A stretch of DNA of 64,000 bases from Fragilaria crotonensis (Eukaryota; Bacillariophyta; Fragilariophyceae; Fragilariales; Fragilariaceae): positions 1 to 64,000 of the forward strand of contig JAKSYS010000301.1 of assembly GCA_022925895.1 (NCBI GenBank), read 5' to 3'. The notes beneath the pieces are model-generated. The model had not been told where the DNA came from. It saw only the letters and a list, made by a program, of their open reading frames with translations, and did no database searches. The translations under genes and the position numbers were made by a program. Shown in pieces: positions 49,037 through 61,569 of the stretch (the first letter of the stretch is position 1; every line of letters begins with the position of its first letter).

Positions 49037-51791
49037 TTAAAAGCCCTGCTCGTCTAGAAAAGCGGCAACTGCAGCCTCGTCACGTGCAAGTCGGATGGCT
49101 CGTGTACGAATGGCTTCCAATCCCTGTATTAATCTCGTGCGAGCCGACCCTGGTGGATTGGTGACAAAGTAGGCCTCGACTTGGTTCGCTTCGTCGAGTG
49201 TCTTTAGTCCACGACACGAGAATCCAACACAGGCTCCCCACATGGGACCACCCGCAAATCCTGCCGACAAGAAGCGATTGTAATGTGTGGAAAAGAAATC
49301 CCAACAGGCCCGTCCTCCATCATCGGAAGCTGATGACAAGGCTCCCAGGGGGAAGGCAATGTCCTGAAGACGCACTTTGCCAGAAAACAAGGTATATTCC
49401 AACATTTCCAAATGGCGCCCGCGATCTTGGACAGAACCCATGGCCGACAGGCAGTTGCGTTGTTCTTCGGGGAAAGTGCTTGCCTCGTACAGGTTGCGAA
49501 GACTGGGATAGACCTGTGCTTCGTCGTACCGTAGAGCCAAGCGAAAGACAATTCCTTGCAGGTCTCCTGGAATTCCAATTCCATGAGTTACATAGTCGCA
49601 GAAACGACGATGGGCTTCCGCGCAAATGGACTCATCGCCGGCTCGTCCCATCATGCTAATGACGGATGCTCGTAGTGTACCAGTCCGTTGGGACTCGCCA
49701 TCTTTGGCATCCCATCCCAGAATATCGAATTGTTTCGTGTAAATCTTGATAAGGTACGATTGGAATTTAGAAAAGAATGGTTGAGAACGGTAGAGGCGGC
49801 ACAAGTCACCTAAATTCTCTGAAAGTTCTTGCCAAACAGCGTAATCGGCGGTCTCATGTTGACCAAAGTTCTCCACCAGACGCAACGAGTCGACGATGGA
49901 CGAGTAGCCACTTCGTCCCGCTGCAAAGGAATCAGAAATGAGCCCGAGTCGATCAATCGCCGACAGTTGGCCATTGGGAACCATGGCGACGGATAGACGT
50001 TTCCACTGCTCTGGAGTGTACGCCACTCGAACAAAGGCAGTTTGGTTGGCATTCAATTTGAACCACTTGCCAGCTTCTGTCCAGTTTTGAATCGCCTCCA
50101 AAAGCGCGGGTGTCTCATCACCATCAGGACCGTGGATCAACCATGGACCGTGTACTTGATCGTCTCCTTCGACAATCGCAGTCACTGGAATCGGCCAGAG
50201 CTTGCGTCATGAGTGTCACTTTCGGACCACTGGCAAGGAATCGAGGAGTTTCGAGCATCCCACTTGAGGTCAATAGTAGTAGCGGGTATCCAGTTTGGAG
50301 TGTCCATGGAGTCATTAGCTTTGCCACTGGTTTGTTGGAAGCTTCCTCGAGAGCCTGCCAAAGCATGTCGGTTGTTGCATTACCGTATGCATGGCGCTGC
50401 AAATAAATCTTGAGTCCCTCCATGAAAATGTCGAATCCGATATAGGATGAGATCATGCGAATCAAGGATGCACCCTTGGCATATGAAATGGCATCAAAAA
50501 TATCTTGAATCTCATCAGGATGTTGAACTTCCACTTCAACAGGATGAGATGACTTCATAGCATCCAAGGACTGCGCAACACCAAAGACAGATTGCACAAA
50601 CTCCGTCCATGCATCCCAATCTGGAAACAGTGTATCAATCGCGACAAATTCCATAAATCGTGCAAATCCTTCATTCAACCACAGCTGTGTCCAAAATTCC
50701 ATGGTGACAAGATTCCCGAACCATTGATGTGCCAGTTCGTGACACACGGTCCTGGCAATGCCGCGACGCATCGTTTCCGACGTGGACCCCTCCTGGACCA
50801 AAATTTTGGCCTCTCGGTAGGTGACACAGCCCCAATTTTCCATGGCGCCCGCGGCAAAGTCCGGAATGGCAAGCAAATCACTCTTGATGAGGGGATAGGG
50901 AATGTGAAATAAGTTCTGGTAGAGATCGAGACAGTCAGTGGCAGTTTCTAAACAAAAGAGTCCCTGATGGGCTTTGCCGGGGACAGTGTAAACTGTAGTT
51001 TGAATGCCAGATGGACTTGTTTTGGAGATGGCGTCAAATTCTCCAATGACGAATGCCAACAAGTAGGTTGACATTTTTGGTGTTTTCTGGAAGGTTATTG
51101 TCTTGATGAATTCGGACTTTAGAGATGGTCGATTGGTACCAGTGTGTGATGCACTGACCGTTGTGGTATGAACCGACTCGAGCGGTGTGTTGGATATGCA
51201 TTGCAAATGTGCAGGAATCGTAACCACAAGTTGGAAGGTGGCCTTATGAGCCGGTTCGTCAATGCATGGAAATGCGCGACGGGCATCAGTGGCTTGGAAT
51301 TGAGTGGTGGCCATGGTGCGTTGAGATGTACCATCCAATCCAGTGTATGTCGATCGATAGAATCCTCTCATTTGGTCATTCAAAATACCTGAAAACAAAA
51401 TCTGTGCAGTGTAGGATACTCCCGGCTTCCATCCAGGAAAGGCGTCGTCCAAGATGATTTCGACTGTTTGATGTTGAATGTTGTAACGAAACTCCACTCC
51501 AGTCCCCTTGTCCGCAGCAGTTGTTGTTTCATCGGTTTGATTGCTATCAACACTGGTAACATGGCATGACAGTATCTGCAGTTCCAAGCAATGCAACAAC
51601 AAGGTTGAACCCTCCTGGTCATGTGCCTCCTCGTTCTCCTTCGTCGTCGTCATTTGTTGCATGCGCATGTGCATGGTCAAATGTCCATCAAACACATGTC
51701 GATCAAGATCAATGTTGGTATAGTTGAGATCATAGTGATAAGGTACCACAGTGATGGGAAGACGACCCTTTTGCGCTTCGGGAGATGTCAT
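49037..51791 (-). CDS. M1-family aminopeptidase (puromycin-sensitive type), one frame break
   Basis: Zinc aminopeptidase trimming N-terminal residues from peptides. From ATG 51791: RLPITVVPYHYDLNYTNID (N-terminal domain), the substrate-binding GAMENWG (about residue 315), zinc motif HELAHQWFGNLVTMEFWTQL (about 350) and WLNEGFARFMEF with the third ligand Glu. The C-terminal ERAP1_C-like domain runs from about 50190 down to 49037 (VTAIVEGDDQVHGPWLIH). The two halves are in different frames. Near 50190-50200 the sequence reads QALADSS in one frame and LWPIPVTAIV in the other, and one extra base explains it. About 918 residues if joined. No signal peptide seen, so probably cytosolic. The upstream GTG-initiated extension is not needed. 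Confidence 0.9.
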
Positions 51792-52451
51792 GTGTTCTTG
51801 CAATGAATTGAGGTGAGGTTGTAGACTTGGATGATAAACACTTCCCTTCGCTGATGATTGTATCTTGTATCTCACGTCTCTGGTAACAGCCCGAAAAATG
51901 ACATTTGGGTGGGATCTTTCAGAGCGCCCTCGTCTGATGCCTGCGATCCTTCGTGTTTCGACATGCTTCTCATGAGCTCAGAATATCAAACAGTACAAGG
52001 TAGTAGTACAAGCCATGCTGTACTGCTCTGGTATATAGTACAGTACTTGATACTCGTATTTGTATTTTGGCCAATTCCAAGTAACTGGAGTACTGAAGTA
52101 CATTACTGTTGCGGTGGTGAAACACGTGACATAGCTACAGTAGCGCATCCTCGTTCCATGTACCATACCCATGTACATACAAAGATTCCAGATTCCATAG
52201 TTCCCTGTGGTTCTGACAAATGTCGCGGCCGCTCACTCATCATTCTCCACTTCATTCGTCACTGTCATCAGCCATCAACTTTTTTGTTGGTGGTAGTTGA
52301 ATGATAGTAACAAGTCGGTTGCGTCGATCATAATCTGTCAGCAGTGTTCTTGAACCTTGTGCTGGAAACAAACAACATCAAGAAACAAGGGAAGTAAGCA
52401 GTAGTACACGACATTGTGACAAGGCAAGGATCGCATTACAACCAATTGACC
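51792..52451. other. intergenic between divergent aminopeptidase and GLDH genes
   Basis: Holds both promoters. Part of it (from about 52187 on) reappears upstream of the truncated GLDH copy at 59340-59600, so this region was included in the duplication. Confidence 0.5.
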
Positions 52452-54328
52452 ATGATGGCAACCCGACAAGTAATCAAAGCTGCGGCTCGGCACCGCATTG
52501 GCGTTAGGAATGCATCAGCAGCAAGAACAAGCGTTTCTAAGGTACAGGAAGGGTATCGGTTTCGGTATCTGTCAGTCTCGACTGATACCTCGTCATCATC
52601 GTCATCATCATCGTGGATTGCTGGGATCGCAGGAGCAACCACAATCCTAGCCGCAACGGCACTCTTGTCCTTATCAAATTCAAACCAAACAACTCGATTG
52701 GATCAACAGCAGCAACAACAACCGGACAGCACCAGTGACACCACCAACAACACTGGCGACGCGACCACGATCTTGAATTGGAGTGGCACACACGCCGTTC
52801 ACACTCACAATTTTTGGGAACCAGATACTATGAAAGAGTTGGAACAACTGGTCCAACAATGTCACATGGAAGGGATTCCTATTCGTCCACTAGGATCCGC
52901 CCTCAGTCCGAATGGAATTGGATTTCATTCCAAAGGAATGGTCAGTTTGGCCAATATCGATAAGATCCTTGACATTAACAAGGATGCCATGACTGTGACG
53001 GTCCAAGCGGGCGCGCGGGTCCGCGATGTCGTCAACGCCTTGAGACCACACGGTCTCACCTTGCCCAATTTAGCATCAATTGCCGAACAACAAATGGGTG
53101 GCTTTGTGCAAGTGGGTGCCCATGGGACTGGTGCGACGATTGCACCTGTCGATCATTATGTGACGAAATTGAAACTCATTACACCCGCCTTGGGGCCGAT
53201 TGAATTGACGAATGAGACGGATCCACAATTATTCCAACTTGCCAAGGTGGGATTGGGATGTTTGGGAGTGGTAGCAGAAGTTACCATGCAATGCATCCCC
53301 GCACATTATCTTGTGGAGCATACATATGTTTTGACGAGGAAGGAGGCAAAAGAACAGTTGTCACACTTGTTGGTAACTCACAAGCATTTGAGGTACATGT
53401 GGATACCGTACGCCGACGCGGTTGTGGTGGTGACCAATGACCCAGAAGATAGTCATGTCGTTGAGAATGTACCGAGGAATCAAATGGAATACACGGATGA
53501 GGAGCGATTTGCGCCATTTCGAAATTTATTGGTCAAGTTGTCGAATACGACAAGGACTGCTACGACGACGAACACAGCAGAAGAAGAAGAAGAACGACAG
53601 CAACAAGAATCTGCTGTTACGTTAGAAAGTTTGCGCGGCATGGGATTTGGAGAATTGCGGGATATGTTATTGGCAATTGACCCCTTGGATGTGGAGCACG
53701 TGAAAGTCGTGAATGAAGCAGAAGCCGAGTTTTGGAGAAAGAGTCATGGATATCAGACGAAACCAAGCGATGAGTTGTTACAATTTGATTGTGGAGGACA
53801 GCAGTGGGTTTGGGAAATCGCGTTTCCGACCGGGACCTTGAACGAAAATAATGGCAATGATATGACGTTTGTTGAACAATTATTGCAGGGGATTGAAGAA
53901 CAAAACATTCCAGCACACTCGCCGATTGAACAGCGTTGGTCGCATCCTCGTCTTCGTTAATGTCACCGGTTCATGGCGATGCGGACGACGGATCATTGCA
54001 TACTTGGGTCGGCATCATCATGTATTTGCCGCTGACCGACGATGAACGACAGAGATGTGCGATAACGGAACGCTTCACGGGCGAGTACTGTGCACTGATG
54101 CGCCAATTGGGTTCCGATGTGAATATGGCCAGTCATTGGGCCAAATTGGAGATCCCGACCAACATGTGGCATCTGGTGGACCTGCAACACAACCTCAAGA
54201 AGCGATATCCCATTCGTTTGTTTGAAAAAGCACGTCAGATGCTGGATCCGAAAGATATTTTGGGCAATCCGATGATCAATCTAGCGTTTGGATCCAATTT
54301 GAAGAATTTGGGGAAGGATTTGCGATAG
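52452..54328 (+). CDS. GLDH: L-galactono-1,4-lactone dehydrogenase (ascorbate synthesis), one frame break
   Basis: Last enzyme of the plant-type ascorbate pathway. A mitochondrial inner-membrane flavoprotein using cytochrome c, also linked to complex I assembly in plants. From ATG 52452 there is a basic/Ser mitochondrial presequence and a short hydrophobic segment (IAGIAGATTILAATALL). The FAD-binding part follows: IRPLGSALSPNGIGFHSKGM, TVTVQAGARVRDVVNALRPH, GGFVQVGAHGTG and VGLGCLGVVAEVTMQC, all matching plant GLDH. The C-terminal ALO-type domain reads PIEQRW, then SSSSLMSPVH...WVGIIMYLP and LDPKDILGNPMINLAFG. The frame changes right after PIEQRW (near 53940) by one missing base, then runs to TAG 54328, for about 625 residues. 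I favour a sequence error because both sides are well conserved. Confidence 0.9.
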
Positions 54329-54772
54329 ATAATCTCGCCTCGGGAAAGTGTCAGCATTCATGCCCTACATGAAGGGCCTACGAGTGACGCGGTGAATATG
54401 GGTCGTCGCCAAAGGTGATTTGATGCCTTAAGGTGGAAAAATGAAAACAAGCAAAGTAAAGAACAAAAAAACCTGAAGTCTTATTAACTTGCCACTTTGT
54501 CCTGACATGAAAGTTACTTGAGACCAGGCAACGGTGATACGTTACTACTCCTATGGTTAACTGCAGTAACAAACTTCGAAATTTTGCGAGATATTGCGCT
54601 GTAGTACATATAGTACACTGTAGCTGCTATGTCATAGCTACAGGTATCCAGGAATTTTTACCAACGATGGAGCAGTAAGTATTAGCTACTGCATCACAGC
54701 CTTGGCGGACACTGTCGTCGAGCCAAACTCTCCTCTGAGATTGGAAAGATTCACATTGGAACCAGGAACGAT
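54329..54772. other. intergenic between convergent GLDH and receptor genes
   Basis: The first 90 bases (tagataatctcg... gtgaatatgggtc) recur at 59900-59995 after the truncated GLDH copy. Otherwise nothing seen. Confidence 0.5.
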
Positions 54773-57238
54773 TCATGCTGGGCCTTCTAGAAGCGAAGAG
54801 GAGGGCCTCAGGGATCGTTTTCTGTCGAATTTGCGCTGGTTTCGCAATGATACCTTCGGCAGGAAGATTGGAAGCAACACCCCAACAGACGTGATGACGA
54901 TAAGAATCGTACGGACCAGGAAAAAGGCCCCAGCGTCATTCTTCACTAGAAACAAAACTGGCAATCCAAGAACCGCTGCTTCCGTCAACATCAGCATGGA
55001 AATCGCAATGCTCTCATGCTCGTTGACTTCGGTTTCGTAGTTGCGACTCAGATAGCTTTGCCAGTTCGCAATAACCAAGGCGGACGCGTTCAGCAAGAAA
55101 AAGAACACGTAAAAGATGGTCTGGTTGGTTTGCGATTCGCAGGCGCATGATCCGGCCGTTTTGGTGACCCGACCGTACGTATCGTAGCTAGACAAATCGC
55201 CACGCACCCAACGCAGCGGATCCACCGCCGTCCAAACCGCCAGGAGTGTAAAGTTCAGCACGAGTAGAATGGCGAAGGGGTACAGCACATCCTTGACCTC
55301 AATTTGAACACGTTTGAAGCGCTTGGCGGAGGCAAGCAATTTGTTCAGTCTCCAAAGTTTGCAGAAAAGCGCAGAGAAAATAGTCCTGAAGATTCAGAAT
55401 ATGTCCAAATTATGTGGGTCAGCTGACGAGGAATAGAATGAAAGAAGAGCCCGCGAAACATAATTCACTTACGTAAATCCAGCCGACAGCAGCCAGAGCT
55501 GAGACATGCATGCAACGTCCAATGCCTGAGTCGAGACAGGTTCCTGGAGGCCCATTGGTATGATGGAGGTCGCCATCACTATCACGCCAACGCAGAGCAT
55601 GTACAAAAAGGGTGGTTGTGAGCCGCGGATGACTTTGGATCTGCGATAGTATCTTGTGAACAACATCCACCCCACAGCGTTGAGAATCGTAAGCCCACAG
55701 AGCACCAGGCCGCTTGTTCGAATCCCTTGGCCGATTAAGCTCTGATCGACTTCTAAGGGAGGCAATTGATCGGGCGGAGTTGTGGAGTTGTCGGCAAAGA
55801 TGAATGGTGTGACTTGCACAGCCGCTTTGTCGCTGCTACTGAGATCGTAGTGGCTTGCAACTCTCGCCTGAAACCGGAGCTTATCCCCCACGGAACCCTG
55901 ACTGTCAGTGAGCATGTTCATCAGTGCATATCGCACCGTGTTGACATCTCTGGACTGAGTTGTGGGGTCCAGCCGAACCTTTCCAGACGCGCCGTCGAAT
56001 TCGACATTGGTCACGGCTTCAAAGAACTCAATGTTTGTGAAGATTTCTTTTTGGATCGAGCATGCTGCAAGACCCGATGCGATTATTGCGTCGTACGAAA
56101 GTGTTACCCACCAAGAGTATTCAGGTACATTCTCAGTCAAATTGAAATCCGAGAAGGTTTTGCGATCCAAATTTTTCTGGGCGTCGAGGGCCGGATGTAC
56201 GGGGCACGATGAGATTGGATGAAAATAAATGACATGCGAACACCCATTCATACGTCAAATCTGACTCACCATTGCCGAAATGAACTCCTCCTGCAATTCA
56301 GAATCGAATTGAAATCCCATGAAATTTGTTTCCATGTTTCCGGTGACATCGGGGTCCATAGTTATGTAACCAATACCATTCAGAGCCTCAACTATCGGGT
56401 CGTCCGCGTCGAATTCCTTCCCATCCAGACCAGTATCACTCATCATCCAGAAATATCCTGGTCCCGTTATCCCTGCTTCAGCTACCGATCTCAGTAACTG
56501 CTCATCCTCGCCTAGGGCAAGGCCATAAAAATACTTGAGATTTGCGGCCTTGAGTGTTTGGATTGCGGCTTCCATAGACTTGGGATCGGATGGCTCAAAC
56601 GAAACAGTGGTTATGCTCATCCCTGCACCAGCTTCATGAAGGTGTTTAGCGTAATTGATGCCCTGCTCTTCGTGCACGTGAATCACTCCGAAATTCGTCA
56701 CGCCGAGCGACCTCATGTGATGGACCACGAGGCGAGCGTCAGCCTGATCATTCGGAATGATTCTTGCAAACGTTGGAAAAGTGGCTCCGTTGTCGAGCTC
56801 AGTCGACCCAGAGAAAGGAGTTATGTGAGGCACCCCGTACACGCCCGTCATGACTGCTACCGCTTTGTTCTCTCTGCTGTAAGTACACCCAACTATCGCC
56901 ATCGGGTCTGGCTTGGCAATTGAATGGTTCGCCTCCAAAATGATCTGGATAGCCAGCCTCGCAGCTTCGACAGGACTGCCGTGCGAATCATACACTTCTG
57001 TCGTCAGTTGAATGTCGCAACCCTCGAGTAGATGAGGAAGCTGAGGAAGCACTGCTGGATTCCGGTCGTTGAAGTGCTTGAATGCTAGGAAAGCCCCGAG
57101 TGAGGGGTACAGGTCCCACGGCTCTACTGCGAAGCTCCCATCTTCCTGTGGGTATGTGAAAGTTAAGATAATTGGAATGTGTGCCAATCGAGTTGTTTCG
57201 GTCAATCGTAAAACAGCCTTATATTCGGGTATCGTCAT
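54773..57238 (-). CDS. class C G-protein-coupled receptor (GABA-B/metabotropic-like), three exons
   Basis: Exons 56270-57238, 55473-56176 and 54773-55385 join in phase (gtgagt...cgcccag; gtaagt...cttcag) to give 761 residues from ATG 57238. The extracellular ligand-binding (periplasmic-binding type) domain covers about the first 430 residues: IPIILTFTYPQEDGS, AFKHFNDRNPAVLP, AIVGCTYSRENKAVAVM, GVPHITPFSGSTELDN, then GPGYFWMMSDTG and YSWWVTLSYDAIIASGL. Seven hydrophobic helices follow (GLVLCGLTILNAVGWMLF, FLYMLCVGVIVMATSIIP, ACMSQLWLLSAGFTTIFSAL and others) with a basic C-terminus. No signal peptide is visible after ATG 57238, so a short upstream exon is probably missing. The ligand cannot be predicted. 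Confidence 0.88.
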
Positions 57239-59339
57239 GACCAACGTCCTTCGATATTCGCCTCGCAGCCAATCCTGGTTGCTTGATTATTCAACAGGTA
57301 CAAGTCTTTGCTGTTCTGGTGCACAAATTGTGTGGTTTGTATCAGATTTCTGACTGTAGAGGAGATTAGAAGGAAGCCCCAGAAGTGGGGATAACGCTTT
57401 AGACGTATCTCTTCGCTCGGGGGCATTTACGGTTGAGTGTCGAGTACCAGGTACTCTAATTGAACTCCCACTGTCATAATTCGCAATGCACACGCACACG
57501 AGTGAAGTAGAAAAGCTCTCCATACCGGATATTGGACCATCCTACTGAATTCAGTTGAAACTAACTGAATTCAGTTTCCAACTCAAAAATAGGATATCTT
57601 TTGAACCAGTGCAAGTATGCGAATGTGTCCACGTGAACAAATACAGAAGGAATCTAGTAGAATTCACGATATCAAGATGCGCTTTATTGGACCGGTAGTT
57701 GTTGAGATACGAAATTTTGAAGTTGCGTTGAAGCACGAAATTTTTCATCGTTAAGAATTAAAAAAAACCGCCTCGCAATGGCGACGGTGCCAACATCTCG
57801 GTGTACACGACGTTTCTACAACCCCAGACACTTGCAGCTGCAAAGCACGTAAATGAAGGCAATATAGATGTGCTCCATGAGCTTTTTGCGGTGTGACAGA
57901 AGCAGAAAACGGCTTTGACGACTAGGCAGTCGTGTATAATTAGGCGTCATGATGATTTTAACGATGGGCACCTCCTCCATACCATCACACTCATGTGGCG
58001 GAAGAAGGAGCGCTTGAACACGTCGTCAAGATAATCGACAAGACTATCTTGAAGGTGGGGGAGCTGTGGCTGTGGAGGAACAAGCAAACGAAGCTCTTGA
58101 AATCCCGACAGTTTTGAACGATGGAGATGCATCAAAATTCTGAGCTCTGGGTTTCTGTTTTTGACGATGATAATGACCCATCCCCAGAGAATGTTGCATC
58201 TCTTACAAGAAGAAATCCCAATGAATGCATAAACCAGTTGTGGAATTCTGTTCCATACTGTGATCGTGGTTTTTGTGGTGGTAATGATGTCCAACCGACA
58301 CTGATTAGAGCTGATGGCAAGCGACGCATCACCCAAATCGAATTCAGACCGTTTCTCGCAACAGCACTTGTTTACATTTCATTTGAGGCACAAGAGAGAA
58401 AATGTAGGCCTGAAAACTTCATCAGTTGATCGCTCTGTGGTGAAAATGGCACTAAAGTCTGCGGTGCACGCGACTTTTGAAGATTGGACACATCATACCC
58501 ACAACTCATCTGTACGACATTGAATTGCAAAAAGACATCAAAACGTATTGCAGCTGCAAGGCAGGGTATTGAAGTGCCGGTATTTATCAGAAGACGCATT
58601 ACATCGAGAGATAACGACATTGTAGTTGAGGACTGAATTCAGCGAAATAGAAAATGTCGATTTTTGCTCGAGTTACAACAGTCAATAACTCAGCACCCAC
58701 ACAAGTAACATCCATTTTTCTTGTTACCTGATTTAAAAGCATGTAACAATGCACAAAATGAGCCCTCGATCACCTCCAGAGTGTGTTTAGTAGTTGCGAT
58801 AGCGACCTTCTTGCAACTACTGAATTCAGTAGTTAGGGTGATTTTTAAGCCGATACGCATAAAACGTTGCAAAAAATGTAATCTCGATGGTAGAATTTTC
58901 GGACTTTCCCGAAACGTCATGGGGACATTTGGGAACAATGTTGTACTTGCCGTACCGGTGCTACTGGGCATTGTCCTTGTAGTAACTCAACTTCAGAACT
59001 CGTTGAGCATTTCGTTACGCACGTGGCACAACCAATCCACGTTTTATCACTGTTGTCTATCGAAGTTGTCTGAGTTTGACATCGTGAGTCATCGAACTCA
59101 TACATCCGTTGGAGACCGAAGACCGAAGTACTCGTACCACATCTTTCGAATAAAACTTGTGAGACATGGAGACAACGAAATCGACGTTTTGTATTCGGCT
59201 AAAAAGCAGGGTCATCAATTTATCGAGAAGTCAGATTACTTTTTTTGGTGTAGGCTTGCAATGCACTGCATCTCGACGAGTAGATAGCATCTCCCCACTC
59301 TGACCTTGCCACTGCCATTGTCTATTCAATACATATACT
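57239..59339. other. noncoding region with repeated CTGAATTCAG palindromes
   Basis: Upstream of the receptor. CTGAATTCAG occurs at 57546, 57566, 58633 and 58820, the last within a perfect 20-bp palindrome (58815-58834). Unassigned open frames exist at 57947-58336 (minus), 58121-58429 (plus, ATG) and 58721-59287 (plus, no ATG start); none resembles a family I know. A missing first exon of the receptor may lie near 57300-57530. Confidence 0.4.
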
Positions 59340-60010
59340 CGTTATACATTGAATATTCCAGATTCCAATGTTCCCTTTGGTGCTTACATGGTCGAGCTCG
59401 GTCATCATGCCTGCCTTCATTCGTCATCCTGGCATCCTGATCATCAATGTGTGTTGTTGTTATGGTACGGCAGCAGTGATAAGTCCGTTGCGTCTATTAT
59501 AGTCAGTCAGCATTGTTCTTGAACCTTGTTGGAAAAAAATAACAGCAAGGAGGAAGGGAAGTAAATGCAAGTACAAAAAAGTAACATTCAAGAATTATCT
59601 TATACCAAATGGCAATGATGCCAACACGCCATGCGATCAAGGCTGCGGCTGGGAACCACAATGGCATTTGCATTGGCGCTAGGGAAGCATCAGCAGCAAG
59701 AACGAGAACATCGGTCGTGCAGGAAGGATATCAGTTTCGGTATCTTTTGATATCCGCAGATACCTCGTCATCATCGTCATCGTCGTGGATTCCTGGGATC
59801 GTGGGAGCAACCCCTACGCTGGATCCGAAAGACATCTTTTGGGCAATCCAATCATCAATCTAGCATTTGGGTCCAAGTTAAAGATTTTGGGGGAGCATTT
59901 GTGATAGATAATCTCGACTTGGGAAAATGTCACCATTCATACGCCCTTCATGGATTGTTTTCTAGTGACATGGTGAATATGGGTCTTCGCCAAGGACGAT
60001 TTTTGATGCG
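59340..60010 (+). pseudogene. internally deleted duplicate of GLDH
   Basis: The 5' flank and first 70 codons of GLDH (from ATG 59609: MPTRHAIKAAAG, then ASAARTRTSVVQEGYQFRYL and SSSSSWIPGIVGATP) are fused directly to its last 25 codons (LDPKDI...) and 3' flank. About 1.58 kb of the parent (roughly 52655-54235) is missing. A two-base insertion after LDPKDI also breaks the frame, and flanking sequence on both sides is still recognisable. The copy lies in the same orientation 5.6 kb downstream, with the receptor gene in between. Not functional as a dehydrogenase. Confidence 0.88.
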
Positions 60011-60087
60011 TCAAAGATAGAAAGTGAGAGAAGACACTGCAAAAAGAAAATGCACTTCTTCATCAACAGTTACTTCGTCAAAAAAAA

Positions 60088-61569
60088 TTAGAGTATTGAA
60101 TTCTGGCCGCTGCCATTCGTGTCATCCACTTTGTAATTAATAGACGGCAAGGCGAATTCTGCCTGATTCATTTGCATTGCCTTGGCGATCGCCAGAAGTA
60201 CGGACTGTCTCAAAATGACATAGTCTCCAGATCCTGGGGGTACTGTAAAGTGGCATGTCACTTGGGCCTCAATGTGATCCGGTTCGTATTTGGTCAGGAC
60301 AGCCTGAAAGGGTTTACTGCCATCAGTAATTAAACTCGGTGAGCATGTGACTCGAATTGCCTCCAGGACATCTCCCAGTATCTTTGGTAGCTTATCAATA
60401 TCCTTGTATTGAAATCTCAATGCCTGCCTGAATCTTGATCGAGTGATCCGGCTCATATTGCTAACTCGCTCCTTTGCCAATTGTGAATTGGGGATCATGG
60501 TAACAATATTGTCATATCCACAGAGTTCCGTCTCGACCAATCCAATTTTGAGTACTGTCCCCTCGGACCCATCTCCCAATCGAATGTCATCCCCTTCCTC
60601 AAAGGCATCCCACGCTTGCAACACCACTCCCGCCACTATATTTTCTGCCAAATCTCGACTTGCCAAGGAGAAGGTAATGGCACCCAAACTCCCAGCCGCA
60701 AAGATGGATTGCAATCGCATGCCATAATCAATTTTCAATTCACTCAGCACGACGGCGGATGCGACCAGAATCAAAATCATATCCAATAATTTGTCATAGA
60801 GGGCGACACGTCCCAATCGTGTTCCGGAAATGGCACGTTTCAAAACAATGCGTTTGGCAGTACTTGCGGTTCGTGCCAACCAAATTGTGACGACAACTTG
60901 GAGTGCTTCTTGTCGCAAATGAATCGCAAGGGATGGAGGTATGGAAAAGAACAAGAGTGATGGTTCTTGTTGTTGTTGTAGTAATAATTGTTGATATTGT
61001 GGTTGAAGGAGAATCCAATTAATGACCGAGAGATATGCATAGACTTGAGCTGCGAATGGAATACTCTTGGCAGCAGAATAGATGAATGTTTGTTGGAATT
61101 GTTGTTCACGTTGTTCTCCGTCATCTTGATATTGTGTTGCAAACATGATTTGTATCAGAGGATCCATGATGATGCTGAGACTGGTTGCCAACGAAATGCC
61201 AATGGCAAGTTGAGAATCCCAAACAAATTGGTCGTGAATCACGGTAGTGGTGGCGGTAGTTGCAGTATCCAGACTGAGACACAATGCGGTGCGGTGCCAT
61301 ATTGGTTTGGTCGTTGCTGGCCGACGAAATCTATTGTTGACATTTGAGGTTCGGGATCTACCGGTGGATTCACTCCGATTTCTGTCGCGTATCATCATCA
61401 TCATCATTCTCGTAGAGGCCGCCGTCGTTGATGATGATGTTGTAGTACATGATGATGGACATGGCAATCGTTGCAATAATCGCCCCTGGCAATTTGGAGC
61501 CAATACGAACGCAATAATCGGGTCCACAAGCAGCAGTACCAACAGTAGCAACAGCAGTAATGATTTCAT
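60088..61569 (-). CDS. MscS-like mechanosensitive channel, probably plastid-targeted
   Basis: 493 residues from ATG 61569, single exon. Signal peptide (SLLLLLLLVLLLVDPIIA) followed by FVLAPN, close to the ASAFAP rule for diatom plastid import, and a Ser/Thr/Arg-rich transit stretch with a Met run. Several transmembrane segments come next. The MscS core follows: pore helix and beta domain AGSLGAITFSLASRDLAENI, VVLQAWDAFEEGDDIRLGDG, GTVLKIGLVETELCGYDNIV and TMIPNSQLAKERVSNMSR. It releases solutes on membrane stretch; plant MSL2/3 do this in plastids. The Gln-rich loops are lineage-specific. Confidence 0.9.
   Translation of the reverse strand: MKSLLLLLLLVLLLVDPIIAFVLAPNCQGRLLQRLPCPSSCTTTSSSTTAASTRMMMMMIRDRNRSESTGRSRTSNVNNRFRRPATTKPIWHRTALCLSLDTATTATTTVIHDQFVWDSQLAIGISLATSLSIIMDPLIQIMFATQYQDDGEQREQQFQQTFIYSAAKSIPFAAQVYAYLSVINWILLQPQYQQLLLQQQQEPSLLFFSIPPSLAIHLRQEALQVVVTIWLARTASTAKRIVLKRAISGTRLGRVALYDKLLDMILILVASAVVLSELKIDYGMRLQSIFAAGSLGAITFSLASRDLAENIVAGVVLQAWDAFEEGDDIRLGDGSEGTVLKIGLVETELCGYDNIVTMIPNSQLAKERVSNMSRITRSRFRQALRFQYKDIDKLPKILGDVLEAIRVTCSPSLITDGSKPFQAVLTKYEPDHIEAQVTCHFTVPPGSGDYVILRQSVLLAIAKAMQMNQAEFALPSINYKVDDTNGSGQNSIL

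Noticed and set aside
58721-59287. 188-codon plus-strand ORF with hydrophobic segments
   Set aside because: It lacks an ATG at its start, shows no known motif, and lies in AT-rich noncoding-looking sequence.
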